NCBI RefSeq assembly: GCF_003610235.1
Contig: NZ_RAPR01000001.1
Span: forward strand, 7,440,001 to 7,504,000
DNA from: Catellatospora citrea
GTDB lineage: Bacteria; Actinomycetota; Actinomycetes; Mycobacteriales; Micromonosporaceae
Direction of reading: 5' to 3'
Length of the DNA stretch: 64,000 nucleotides
A program made the translations under genes and the position numbers. How positions within the stretch are numbered: position 1 is the first letter of the stretch; every line of letters begins with the position of its first letter. The notes beneath the pieces are model-generated. The model was not told the DNA's origin, did no database searches, and worked only from the letters and a program-made list of their open reading frames with translations. This document shows positions 1-7,467 of the stretch, piece after piece.

Positions 1-351
1 GGCGTCAGCGCGGACACGGTGCGGCGACTGGTCGACTCGGGCCGGCTGCGGGCGCACCGCGACGAGCACGATCACCGCATGGTTGCCGGGGCAGACCTGG
101 CGGCGTACGCCCGCAGCCAGGCCGACGATCCCGACGGCCGCGCCGACCGCTCCTCGGCCCGCAACCGGATGCGCGGCATCGTCACCGCCATCGTCAAGGA
201 CACGGTGATGGCCCAGGTCGACATCCAGGCGGGCCCCTTCCGGGTGGTGTCGCTGATGAGCCGCGAAGCCGTCGAGGAACTCGGTCTCGACGTGGGCAGC
301 GTCGCCGTCGCCGTCATCAAGTCCACCACCGTCGTGGTCGAACGTGACTGA
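1..351 (+). CDS. HTH + TOBE (molybdate-binding) regulator, 5' truncated
   Basis: The reading frame is open from base 1, so the gene begins upstream of the window. The visible N-terminal part (SADTVRRLVDSGRLRAHRD) looks like the second half of a MerR/excisionase-type helix-turn-helix. The C-terminal 70 residues, from NRMRGIVTAIVKD to STTVVVERD, are a classic TOBE/Mop fold that binds molybdate or tungstate. Its stop overlaps the GTG start of the modC-like ATPase by 8 bases, so the two are translationally coupled. Such HTH-TOBE proteins usually accompany mod operons in actinobacteria; regulation of molybdate uptake is inferred from family and context. modA and modB are not seen between them and must lie upstream or elsewhere. 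Confidence 0.8.
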   Translation, partial: GVSADTVRRLVDSGRLRAHRDEHDHRMVAGADLAAYARSQADDPDGRADRSSARNRMRGIVTAIVKDTVMAQVDIQAGPFRVVSLMSREAVEELGLDVGSVAVAVIKSTTVVVERD

Positions 352-1459
352 CCCGCGCACCGCGGTCGGCACGGGGCCGACCGTCGGCGGCTGGCCCGCG
401 GAGCGGGCGCTGCTGTCCGCGCACCTGGTCGTCGAGCGGCCGGGATTCCGGCTCGACCTGGCGCTGTCCCTCGCCGCCGGCGAGGTCGTGGCGCTGCTGG
501 GGCCGAACGGCGCGGGCAAGACCACGGCCCTGCGCGCGCTGGCCGGGCTGCTGCCGCTGCACGCCGGGCGGCTCCGGCTGGGCGAGGAGGTCCTCGACGA
601 CCCCGCCGCCGGGATCTTCATCCCGCCCGAGCGCCGCCGCGTCGGCGTGGTGTTCCAGGACTACCTGCTCTTCCCGCACCTGTCCGCGCTCGACAACGTC
701 GCCTTCGGCCCGCAGGCGCGGGGCGCGTCGCGCCGGGTCGCGCGCGCCGAGGCGGCCCGCTGGCTGGCCCGCGTCGACCTGACCGCGCTGGCCCGGCAGC
801 GGCCCCGGCAGCTCTCGGGCGGGCAGGCGCAGCGGGTGGCGCTGGCCCGGGCCATGGCGGTCAGCCCGGATCTGCTGCTGCTCGACGAGCCGCTGGCCGC
901 CCTGGACGCCCGCACCCGGATGGAGACCCGGGCGCGGCTGCACCACGATCTGCGTACCCATGAGGGCGCGACCCTGCTGGTCACCCACGATCCGCTGGAC
1001 GCGCTGGTGCTGGCCGACCGGCTCGTGATCGTCGAGGACGGCCGGATCGTGCAGGAGGGCGACGCCGCGAGCGTCACCGCGCGACCGCGCACCGAGTACG
1101 TGGCCCGGCTGGTCGGGCTGAACCTGTATCGCGGCCGGGCCGACGGGCACACCGTCACCCTGCCCGGCGGGTTCGCCATGGTCGCCGACGACGAGGTGCG
1201 CGGCGACGCGTTCCTCGCCTTCCCGCCGTCCGCGGTCGCGCTGCATCCGCAGCAGCCCGCGGGCAGCCCGCGCAACACCTGGGCGGCCACCGTCGTCGGC
1301 GTGCTGCCGCACGGCGATCACCTGCGGGTGGAGTTGGACGGCCCGATCCGCGCCGCCGCCGAGATCACCCCCGCGGCCGCCGCCCAGCTCGGCCTGCTGC
1401 CCGGCACCGAGGTCTGGGCCGCCGTGAAGGCCACCGAGACCCGCGCCTACCCGTACTGA
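344..1459 (+). CDS. modC: Molybdate/sulfate-type ABC transporter ATP-binding protein (ModC-like)
   Basis: 371-residue ABC ATPase expected to energise oxyanion import at the inner face of the membrane. Walker A GPNGAGKTT at about residues 53-61, Q-loop in VVFQDYLLFPHL, signature LSGGQ at 157-161, Walker B LLLLDEP at 177-183 and the H-loop histidine in LVTHD near 215. Residues from about 245 onward form the C-terminal TOBE-like regulatory region seen in ModC/CysA/PotA. The start is the GTG overlapping the upstream stop. Preceded by a TOBE regulator, so molybdate is the best substrate guess; sulfate or another anion is possible because no binding protein or permease is visible. It converges on valS. 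Confidence 0.85.
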   Translation: MTDPRTAVGTGPTVGGWPAERALLSAHLVVERPGFRLDLALSLAAGEVVALLGPNGAGKTTALRALAGLLPLHAGRLRLGEEVLDDPAAGIFIPPERRRVGVVFQDYLLFPHLSALDNVAFGPQARGASRRVARAEAARWLARVDLTALARQRPRQLSGGQAQRVALARAMAVSPDLLLLDEPLAALDARTRMETRARLHHDLRTHEGATLLVTHDPLDALVLADRLVIVEDGRIVQEGDAASVTARPRTEYVARLVGLNLYRGRADGHTVTLPGGFAMVADDEVRGDAFLAFPPSAVALHPQQPAGSPRNTWAATVVGVLPHGDHLRVELDGPIRAAAEITPAAAAQLGLLPGTEVWAAVKATETRAYPY

Positions 1460-1482
1460 CCCCGGCCGCCGCCGGCCCGCGT

Positions 1483-1549
1483 GGAGATCACTGTCTGGTG
1501 CCGGAAACCAGGGTCTGGCACCACTTTCCGACACCAACCAGTGATCTCC
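1483..1549. repeat. Long imperfect palindrome (hairpin) between modC and valS
   Basis: Outer arms GGAGATCACTG (1483-1493) and CAGTGATCTCC (1539-1549) are perfect complements; inner arms at 1496-1507 and 1526-1537 pair with one mismatch. It lies in the gap between convergent genes and may act as a bidirectional terminator, but has no U-run. Confidence 0.7.
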
Positions 1550-1570
1550 TCCCGGACCCCCTCCGGCAGG

Positions 1571-1625
1571 CGTTAAGAAGGGCACCTTCCTCTACCCATG
1601 GCGATGTGAAGGTGCCCTTCCTTCC
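1571..1625. repeat. Dispersed palindrome family A, copy 1 (valS 3' end)
   Basis: Diverged copy of the element found at 29245-29297 and 61848-61892. Arms AAGGGCACCTTC and GAAGGTGCCCTT form the stem; the loop differs from the other copies. It directly abuts the valS stop codon, a terminator-like position shared by all three copies (each lies just 3' of a minus-strand gene). Confidence 0.75.
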
Positions 1626-4160
1626 TCAGACCTGCGCGAGGTAGGTCGGGGCGGGGTGGTGGGTGATGGAGGTGATCACGCCGGCGTTGCGGACGTCCTG
1701 CTCGATGAGGGCGAAGGCGGCGTCCTCGGGGACGGTGAGGGTGCGCAGGGGAGTGCGCATGGACACCTTGGCCTCGGACTTCGCGCGGCGCACCGCCTCG
1801 ATCGCGGCCGTGGCGGCGGCCAGTGGGGCCGGATCGCCCGCCATGGCGTCCAGCTCGGACGGGGTGGGCCAGGCGGCGCGGTGGATCGAGCCGGGCTGCC
1901 ACCACGACCAGGCCTCCTCGGTCACGAACGGGAGCACCGGCGCGAGCAGCCGCAGCAGCACCGACAGCGCGGTGCGCAGGGCGAGCCGGGCCGAGTCCGC
2001 GGCGGCCGGGCCGTGCTGGCCGTACGCGCGCAGTTTCACCAGCTCCAGGTAGTCGTCGCAGAACAGCCAGAAGAAGCGCTCGGCGGCGTCCAGGGCCCGG
2101 CTCTGGTCGTACTGGTCCAGCGCCGCGGTCGCCTCGGCGATCACCGGCTGCAGCGCGGCCAGCAGGGCACGGTCCAGCGGCTCGGTCACGTCGGCATCCG
2201 GCCCGGGTTCGCCGAGGCCCAGCACGAAACGCGTCGCGTTGAGGATCTTCATGGCCAGCCGCCGGCCCACCCGCATCTGGCCGGTGTCGAAGGCGGTGTC
2301 GGCGCCCGGCCGGGCCGCCGCGGCCCAGTAGCGCACCGCGTCGGAGCCGTGCTCGGCCAGCAGGCCCGACGGGGTCACCACGTTGCCCACCGACTTCGAC
2401 ATCTTCTTGCGGTCCGGGTCGAGGATCCAGCCCGCGATCGCCGCGGTGCGCCAGGGCAGCGCGTCGTGCTCGGTGTGCCCGCGCAGCACCGTCGCGAACA
2501 GCCAGGTACGGATGATCTCGTGCGACTGCGGGCGCAGGTCCATCGGGAACACCCGGGCGAACAGGTCGTCGTCGAACCCCCAGCCGCCCGCGATCTGCGG
2601 CGTCAGCGACGAGGTGGCCCAGGTGTCCATCACGTCGGGGTCGGCGGTGAACCCGCCCGGACGGCCGCGCTGGTCCTCGGCGTACCCGGGCGGGGTGTCC
2701 GAGCTGGGGTCGATCGGCAGCGCGTGCTCGGCGGGCGTGATGGGCCGGTCGTGGTCGGGCACGCCGTCGGCGTCCAGCGGGTACCACACCGGGATCGGCA
2801 CGCCGAAGAAGCGCTGGCGGCTGATCAACCAGTCGCCGGCCAGCCCGTTCACCCAGTGCTCGTAGCGGGTGCGCATGTGCGCGGGCTGCCAGGACAGCTC
2901 CCGGCCGCGCTCCCGCAGCCGCTCGCGCAGCGCCTCGTCGCGCCCGCCGTTGCGGATGTACCACTGCCGGGTGGACACGATCTCCAGCGGCTTGTCGCCG
3001 CGCTCGTAGAACTTCACCGGATGGGTGATCGGCTCGGGCTCGCCCAGCAGCTCGCCGCTCTCGCGCAGCAGCGTGATCAGCCGCTCGCGCCCGGTGTGCA
3101 CGGTGGCCCCGGCCAGGCCGGCATAGGTCGCCCGGCCGTCGGTGGACAGGCCGTCCGGGGCGTCGGGCAGGAAGCGCCCGTCGAAGCCGAGCACGGGCCG
3201 GGTGGGCAGGTCCAGCTCGCGCCACCAGATCACGTCGGTGGTGTCGCCGAACGTGCACACCATCGCGATGCCGGTGCCCTTGGCCGGGTCGGCCAGCCGG
3301 TGCGCCAGCACCGGCACCCGCGCGCCGAACAGCGGCGTGCGCACCGTGCCGCCGAACAGCGGCCGGTATCGCTCGTCGTCCGGGTGCGCCACCAGCGCCA
3401 CGCAGGCGGGCAGCAGCTCCGGTCGCGTGGTCGCCACGACCACCGGCTGGCTCTGCGTGGCCACCGTGATCGGTGCCGCGCCGGCCGCGTCGGGGTGGAA
3501 GACCAGCCGGTGGTACGCCCCCGGGCGGTCCCGGTCCTCCAGCTCCGCCTGCGCCACCGCGGTGCGGAACGTGGTGTCCCACAGCGTCGGCGCCTGCGCC
3601 GGATAGGCGTCCCCGCGGGCCAGCGCCCGCAGGAAGGCGCGCTGGGACACGGCGCGGGCCCGCGCGCCGATCGTGGTGTAGAGCAGCGACCAGTCCACGG
3701 ACAGGCCCACCAGCCGCCACACCCGCTCGAACGCCTCCTCGTCGCGGGCGGTCAGCCGCTCGCACAGCTCGATGAAGTTGCGCCGCGACACCGGCACCTG
3801 GTTCTTCCCGGGCTTGTCGGCCGGGGTGAACCCGGGGTCGTACGGCAGCGACGGGTCGCAGCGCACCCCGTAGAACTGCTGCACCCGGCGCTCGGTGGGC
3901 AGCCCGTTGTCGTCCCAGCCCATCGGGTAGAACACCGCCCGGCCGCGCATGCGCTGATACCGGGCGATCATGTCCGTCTGGCTGTACGAGAACACGTGCC
4001 CCACGTGCAGCTCGCCGCTGGCGGTCGGGGGCGGGGTGTCGATGGCGAACACGCGCTCGCGCGGCGCGTCTCGGTCGAAGCGGTACACGCGCTCGGATTC
4101 CCAGCGCTGCGCCCACTTGTCGGGCAGACCGTCGATGGTCGGCTTGTCCGGAAGGCTCAT
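1626..4160 (-). CDS. valS: Valyl-tRNA synthetase, archaeal/rickettsial type
   Basis: 844-residue class I aminoacyl-tRNA synthetase that charges tRNA-Val and edits Thr-tRNA-Val. Signature HVGH (HIGH motif) at residues 52-55 and KMSKS at 586-590; the CP1 editing domain lies between them. The text around the first motif (DTPPPTASGELHVGH), NQVPVSRRNF and EIIRTWLFATVLR matches the archaeal/Rickettsia form of ValRS rather than the longer common bacterial form with its C-terminal coiled arm. I chose the ATG at 4160 because GAGGTGAG stands just before it; an upstream in-frame ATG at 4217 lacks this. A 19-codon leader ORF with clustered Val codons lies upstream on the same strand. Confidence 0.95.
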   Translation of the reverse strand: MSLPDKPTIDGLPDKWAQRWESERVYRFDRDAPRERVFAIDTPPPTASGELHVGHVFSYSQTDMIARYQRMRGRAVFYPMGWDDNGLPTERRVQQFYGVRCDPSLPYDPGFTPADKPGKNQVPVSRRNFIELCERLTARDEEAFERVWRLVGLSVDWSLLYTTIGARARAVSQRAFLRALARGDAYPAQAPTLWDTTFRTAVAQAELEDRDRPGAYHRLVFHPDAAGAAPITVATQSQPVVVATTRPELLPACVALVAHPDDERYRPLFGGTVRTPLFGARVPVLAHRLADPAKGTGIAMVCTFGDTTDVIWWRELDLPTRPVLGFDGRFLPDAPDGLSTDGRATYAGLAGATVHTGRERLITLLRESGELLGEPEPITHPVKFYERGDKPLEIVSTRQWYIRNGGRDEALRERLRERGRELSWQPAHMRTRYEHWVNGLAGDWLISRQRFFGVPIPVWYPLDADGVPDHDRPITPAEHALPIDPSSDTPPGYAEDQRGRPGGFTADPDVMDTWATSSLTPQIAGGWGFDDDLFARVFPMDLRPQSHEIIRTWLFATVLRGHTEHDALPWRTAAIAGWILDPDRKKMSKSVGNVVTPSGLLAEHGSDAVRYWAAAARPGADTAFDTGQMRVGRRLAMKILNATRFVLGLGEPGPDADVTEPLDRALLAALQPVIAEATAALDQYDQSRALDAAERFFWLFCDDYLELVKLRAYGQHGPAAADSARLALRTALSVLLRLLAPVLPFVTEEAWSWWQPGSIHRAAWPTPSELDAMAGDPAPLAAATAAIEAVRRAKSEAKVSMRTPLRTLTVPEDAAFALIEQDVRNAGVITSITHHPAPTYLAQV

Positions 4161-4245
4161 GACCTCACCTCGGTGGGGAAAGGCGCCCGAACGCGAGAGA
4201 GGTGGGGTGACCGCCACGCGCCCTGGGGCGCGGCGATCGAAGAGA

Positions 4246-4305
4246 CTACGCGCGGCCCGAGTCGGCTACGCGTACGACGAACGACGTGAAGAGCGTGTGG
4301 GTCAT
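4246..4305 (-). CDS. Candidate valS leader peptide (19 aa)
   Basis: Small ORF upstream of valS on the same strand, reading MTHTLFTSFVVRVADSGRA. It has a very strong Shine-Dalgarno (GGAGGAGG) 4-5 bases before its ATG, stronger than that of valS itself. Three Val codons occur within four (GTC GTA CGC GTA). The ribosome-binding site and start sit in the loop of an 11-bp perfect hairpin whose 3' arm is the coding sequence just before the Val codons. A G+C-rich imperfect hairpin (about 4212-4237) follows the stop. The arrangement suggests translation-dependent attenuation sensing charged tRNA-Val. That function is inference; no experimental evidence is known to me. Confidence 0.5.
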   Translation of the reverse strand: MTHTLFTSFVVRVADSGRA

Positions 4306-4329
4306 GGCTCCTCCTCCGACGTCGTTCGT
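4277..4329 (-). promoter_or_regulatory. Leader hairpin enclosing the SD and start of the valS leader ORF
   Basis: On the minus strand ACGAACGACGT (4329-4319) is perfectly complementary to ACGTCGTTCGT (4287-4277). A possible -10 box TATCAT lies a little upstream (about 4338-4343). Confidence 0.55.
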
Positions 4330-4404
4330 TGCGTCGATGATAGCCGGTCGTCCGGTTCCGCGCCGCCTCGCCTCGCGCCCGTTCGGCGCCGGTGGCCGCC
4401 GCTG

Positions 4405-4410
4405 TATCCT
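4405..4410 (+). promoter_or_regulatory. -10 box TATCCT of trmB (leaderless transcript likely)
   Basis: TATCCT ends 9 bases before the GTG start of trmB and no Shine-Dalgarno is present, so the mRNA probably begins at or next to the start codon. Confidence 0.5.
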
Positions 4411-4419
4411 GATTCTCTT

Positions 4420-5136
4420 GTGACCACCTCTGACCTGGCCGACGCCCTCGACGGCGACCGCCACATGACGCGCATCACCACGTTCTACCCCCGTCGCGGC
4501 CGGGTGAGCGGGCGGCACGAGGACGCGTTGACCAGGCTGTGGCCGGCCTACGGGGTGACCATCGCGGACCCGTACCCGCTGCTGGACACCGTGGCCCTGT
4601 TCGGCCGCCAGGCCCCGCTGGTGCTGGAGATCGGCTCCGGCATGGGCGACGCCACGGTCGCCATGGCCGCCGCCGACCCCGGCCGCGACTACCTGGCCGT
4701 CGAGGTGTTCCCGCCCGGCCTGGGCAACCTGCTGGCCGTCGTCGAGGAGCGCGGGCTGGCCAACGTCCGGGTCGCCCAGGGCGACGCGCTGCACCTGCTG
4801 CGACACATGCTGGCACCGGACGGCCTGGACGCGGTGCACGTCTACTTCCCCGACCCGTGGCCCAAGGCACGCCACCACAAGCGGCGGCTGATCCAGCCGG
4901 ACAACGTGGCGCTGCTGCGCTCGCGGCTGGCCGTGGGCGGCGTGCTGCACTGCGCCACCGACTGGGCCGACTACGCCGAGCAGATGGCCGAGGTGCTCGA
5001 CGCCGCGGACGGCCTGGCCAACCTGCACGACGGCTTCGCCCCGCGCCCGGCGCACCGCCCTGTCACCAAGTTCGAGCAGCGCGGCATCGCCGCCGGTCGC
5101 CAGATCTTCGACCTCCTCTACCGCCGCACCGCCTGA
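4420..5136 (+). CDS. trmB: tRNA (guanine-N7-)-methyltransferase
   Basis: 238-residue SAM-dependent methyltransferase that makes m7G46 in the tRNA variable loop. SAM motif VLEIGSGMGD begins near residue 68; the family hallmark FPDPWPK is at 143-149, followed by KARHHKRRLIQP; the C-terminal TKFEQRG is also typical. The frame is open further upstream, but the GTG at 4420 is preferred because a -10 box stands at 4405-4410 and homologous similarity starts soon after; ATG 4465 is an alternative. Divergent from valS and its leader, sharing a roughly 110-base promoter region. Start assignment is moderately sure, function very sure. Confidence 0.92.
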   Translation: MTTSDLADALDGDRHMTRITTFYPRRGRVSGRHEDALTRLWPAYGVTIADPYPLLDTVALFGRQAPLVLEIGSGMGDATVAMAAADPGRDYLAVEVFPPGLGNLLAVVEERGLANVRVAQGDALHLLRHMLAPDGLDAVHVYFPDPWPKARHHKRRLIQPDNVALLRSRLAVGGVLHCATDWADYAEQMAEVLDAADGLANLHDGFAPRPAHRPVTKFEQRGIAAGRQIFDLLYRRTA

Positions 5137-5184
5137 CCGCTCCGACCTCGCAGGCCTTCCGGGGGTCAGCGTGCGCGCGATCTG

Positions 5185-5288
5185 GAGTTAAGTTTCGTCG
5201 TCTACTTGTTACTCGTAGGTTATCGACGACATCGATGTATTCTCATTAATGTGTGGCCACCAGATCCTCTTACCCCGGGAGGCCTCGA
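5185..5288 (+). promoter_or_regulatory. A+T-rich promoter/5' UTR of the secreted amidase
   Basis: An unusually A+T-rich island (GTTAAGTTTC ... GTATTCTCATTAATG) in an otherwise G+C-rich window, followed by GGGAGG before the ATG. A short pairing GTCGTC/GACGAC frames 5198-5235. No recognisable riboswitch core was found. Confidence 0.4.
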
Positions 5289-6299
5289 ATGGTGGCTACC
5301 GCCACACCCCTGCTGCGCCGTGCCGCGGCGTTCGCGGGCGGCGTCGTGCTGACCCTCGGCGCGCTGCTGTCCGTGCCCACCGCCGCGCAGGCGAGCACCG
5401 ACTACGGTCCGGCGGCCTGGGTGCCTGCCAGCACCAGCAACTACACCGACGCCAGCCGCGAGTCCGACTACAACATCAACTACGTGGTCATCCACACCGT
5501 CCAGGGTTCGTACACCAGCGCCATCAACTGGTTCCAGAACCCGGCCGCGCAGGTCAGCGCCCACTACGTGGTGTCCAAGGGCGGCGCGGTCACCCAGATG
5601 GTGCGCGAGGCCGACGTGGCCTGGCACGCCGGCAACTGGACCTACAACACGCAGTCCATCGGCATCGAGCACGAGGGCTTCGTGGAGCAGGACGGCTGGT
5701 ACACCGACGCGATGTACCAGGCCTCGGCGGCCATCGTGCGCAGCGTGACCAGCAAGTACGGCATCCCGCGGGACCGCGCCCACATCATCGGCCACAACGA
5801 GGTCCCAGGCGCGACCCACACCGACCCGGGTTCCCGCTGGAACTGGTCGTACTTCATGCAGCTGGTCAACGGCACGACCCCGCCGCCGTCGTGGACGTCG
5901 ACCGTGGACAACACCACCGCGGGCCGGTTCACCGCCTCGGCCAACTGGGGCACCTCGACGTACTCGGCGCAGCGCTTCGGCGCGGACTACCGGTTCGCCA
6001 ACCCGGAGGCCGTCTCGGACGCCGCCTGGTACAAGTTCAACATCCCCGCGACGGCCACCTACCGGGTCGAGGTCTGGTATCCGGCCAACACGGGCTACAA
6101 CGCGACCACGCCGTACGTCATCGCCACCACCGGCGGCAACCAGACGGTGCACGTCAACCAGCAGGGCAGCGGGGGAGTCTGGGTGAACCTGGGCACCTTC
6201 AGCCTCGCCGCCGGCGACTACAACGCCGTCGGCGTGAGCCGCTGGAGCGGCGGAGCCGGCTACGTCATCGCCGACGCGGTGAAGCTCACCCGGGTCTGA
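5289..6299 (+). CDS. Secreted N-acetylmuramoyl-L-alanine amidase with golvesin-like C-terminal domain
   Basis: 336 residues. An N-terminal signal peptide (hydrophobic AAAFAGGVVLTLGALL, cleavage near AQA-ST) sends it out of the cell. Residues ~55-195 are an Amidase_2/PGRP-like zinc domain that cleaves the bond between MurNAc and L-Ala in peptidoglycan: VVIHTVQG (His69), HNEVPG (His169), ATHTDPG (His177) and a conserved SAHYVV segment. Residues ~205-336 (VDNTTAGRFTAS ... YVIADAVKLTRV) match the golvesin/xanthan-lyase type carbohydrate-binding module. Start chosen at ATG 5289, behind GGGAGG; an in-frame GTG at 5253 lacks it. Monocistronic, ending in a strong hairpin. Likely role: cell-wall turnover or attack on other bacteria. 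Confidence 0.9.
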   Translation: MVATATPLLRRAAAFAGGVVLTLGALLSVPTAAQASTDYGPAAWVPASTSNYTDASRESDYNINYVVIHTVQGSYTSAINWFQNPAAQVSAHYVVSKGGAVTQMVREADVAWHAGNWTYNTQSIGIEHEGFVEQDGWYTDAMYQASAAIVRSVTSKYGIPRDRAHIIGHNEVPGATHTDPGSRWNWSYFMQLVNGTTPPPSWTSTVDNTTAGRFTASANWGTSTYSAQRFGADYRFANPEAVSDAAWYKFNIPATATYRVEVWYPANTGYNATTPYVIATTGGNQTVHVNQQGSGGVWVNLGTFSLAAGDYNAVGVSRWSGGAGYVIADAVKLTRV

Positions 6300-6320
6300 T
6301 CCCGCACCGCAGGCCGCAGC

Positions 6321-6352
6321 CGTGCCCGCGCCGCCCCGGTGGCGCGGGCACG
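6321..6352 (+). terminator. Hairpin terminator after the amidase gene
   Basis: Perfect 12-bp stem CGTGCCCGCGCC / GGCGCGGGCACG with an 8-base loop, 21 bases after the stop codon; no U-run. Confidence 0.7.
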
Positions 6353-6571
6353 GCCGCGTGCGCGCATGCCACGTTGCGCGGGTGCGGATCATCGTGCGGC
6401 CTGCTAGGCTCCTGCGCATGTACAGCTGAGCGTGATCCCCACGCCCGCGCCGTCCGACGTGCGCGGCGAGCGTGCCGCGTCGGCCCACGGGCCCGCGCCG
6501 TCTGATCCGTCTTTCCACGCCCCTGCCCGTTCCGGCAGGTGTCGGCGTGCCCGCATCCGTAGGAGACATTC

Positions 6572-6769
6572 ATGCGTGAAGATCACAGCTCGGAGAACCC
6601 CGCCGCGGACGAGACCGCGGAAGAGGTCGAGCAGCAGCCCATGAACCGCGCCGAGCGCCGTGCCAAGGGCAAGAAGACCCAGCAGCAGGCGTACGGCAAG
6701 CAGGCGGTCACGCCCAAGTCGAGCCAGGGCCACGGCCCGCGGCTGTGGGCCAACCGCCGCGCCGGCTGA
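6572..6769 (+). CDS. Small charged protein of unknown function (65 aa)
   Basis: The acidic N-terminus (EDHSSENPAADETAEEVEQ) is followed by a basic tail (NRAERRAKGKK ... LWANRRAG). No membrane segment, no cysteine and mostly predicted disordered. A good Shine-Dalgarno (AGGAGA, 6 bases before ATG) and a following terminator support that it is real, and NRAERRAKGK-type small proteins recur in actinobacteria, though I cannot name a function. The charge split suggests a nucleic-acid-associated or ribosome-associated peptide, but that is a guess. It is monocistronic, between the amidase and an uncharacterised gene. Confidence 0.7.
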   Translation: MREDHSSENPAADETAEEVEQQPMNRAERRAKGKKTQQQAYGKQAVTPKSSQGHGPRLWANRRAG

Positions 6770-6796
6770 ACCGCGGTTCGCCGTCCATCGTCACCG

Positions 6797-6846
6797 TCCG
6801 CCGATCCCGGCCGCACCCGCGGTCAGGGGTCGGCGGATCTTCTTTG
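6797..6846 (+). terminator. Terminator after the 65-aa protein
   Basis: Stem TCCGCCGATCCC (6797-6808) with GGGGTCGGCGGA (6826-6837), one mismatch, followed by the pyrimidine-rich TCTTCTTTGT. Confidence 0.65.
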
Positions 6847-6874
6847 TCGGTGCCCCTGCCTACACTCCCGCGGC

Positions 6875-6937
6875 ATGACGATGCAGACCATTGTGGACCG
6901 TCTCGCCGGGGCGGGTGGCAGATGTCCGGCCTGGTGA
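6875..6937 (+). CDS. Possible leaderless upstream ORF (20 codons)
   Basis: A -10 box TACACT (6861-6866) stands 8 bases before an ATG that opens a 20-codon frame (MTMQTIVDRLAG...). It ends at TGA 6935-6937, past the ATG of the 162-residue gene at 6922 in another frame. This overlap would allow coupled re-initiation on the downstream gene. It could be chance; evidence is only promoter position and overlap. Confidence 0.3.
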   Translation: MTMQTIVDRLAGAGGRCPAW

Positions 6938-7410
6938 CCTACACCGAACTGCTCGACCGGGTGGAGCGCCTGGCCGGCGGCGGAGAGTTCGACGCGGCCG
7001 CGTCGGCGCTGGTGGCGCTGCGGCGCTCGGGCGGCGCGGCGGGCGTGGACGGGATGCGGCCGTTGCTGGAGCTGGCGGCGGGGATGCCGCCGGCGCGGCT
7101 CACGGCGCTGCTGCGGGCGCTGCTGCGGCACCGGAGCACCGACCGGGGCTGGCACGTCGACAGCGTGATCGGCGCGCTGTGCCCGCTGCTGCCCGACGAG
7201 CTGCCCCCGGACCTGGTCGCCGAGCTGCTCACGTTCGCCGAGGACAGCTCGTACGACATACCGGTGATGACGCTGGCCAAGCTGGTCGCGCTGCACCTGC
7301 GGCACGCCCCGCTGCCGCCCGAGGTGCTGGCGACCATGGAGCGGCGCAAGCGGGAGAGCCTGTGGCTGCGGGAACTGGCCGCCACGGCGGCGGCGCGGTC
7401 GTCGCGGTGA
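6922..7410 (+). CDS. Uncharacterised helical protein (162 aa)
   Basis: Leu/Ala-rich, all-helical-looking protein with alternating amphipathic helices (LTALLRALLRH, DLVAELLTFAED, DIPVMTLAKLVALHLRH), reminiscent of HEAT/ARM-type repeats; no catalytic motif, signal or membrane segment. I do not recognise the family. The ATG at 6922 follows a G-rich stretch (GGGGCGGGTGG) that could serve as a weak ribosome-binding site; the longer frame reaching back to 6745 runs through the preceding terminator and is unlikely. Preceded by a small leaderless ORF that overlaps its start. Convergent with the TPR/FnIII membrane protein. Confidence 0.65.
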   Translation: MSGLVTYTELLDRVERLAGGGEFDAAASALVALRRSGGAAGVDGMRPLLELAAGMPPARLTALLRALLRHRSTDRGWHVDSVIGALCPLLPDELPPDLVAELLTFAEDSSYDIPVMTLAKLVALHLRHAPLPPEVLATMERRKRESLWLRELAATAAARSSR

Positions 7411-7467
7411 CCGCGCCGACGGCTCGTCGCGGCGATCCGCCTGGACCGCGCACGACTCCAGCGGCGA

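Noticed and set aside
4161..4245. T-box riboswitch before valS
   Set aside because: No specifier loop or conserved T-box (UGGN) sequence could be found; leader ORF explains the region better.
1656..4289. Plus-strand long frame across valS
   Set aside because: Antisense of valS; lacks any recognisable motif.
5185..5288. c-di-AMP (ydaO) riboswitch before the amidase gene
   Set aside because: Expected in front of some cell-wall hydrolases, but its conserved core was not seen.
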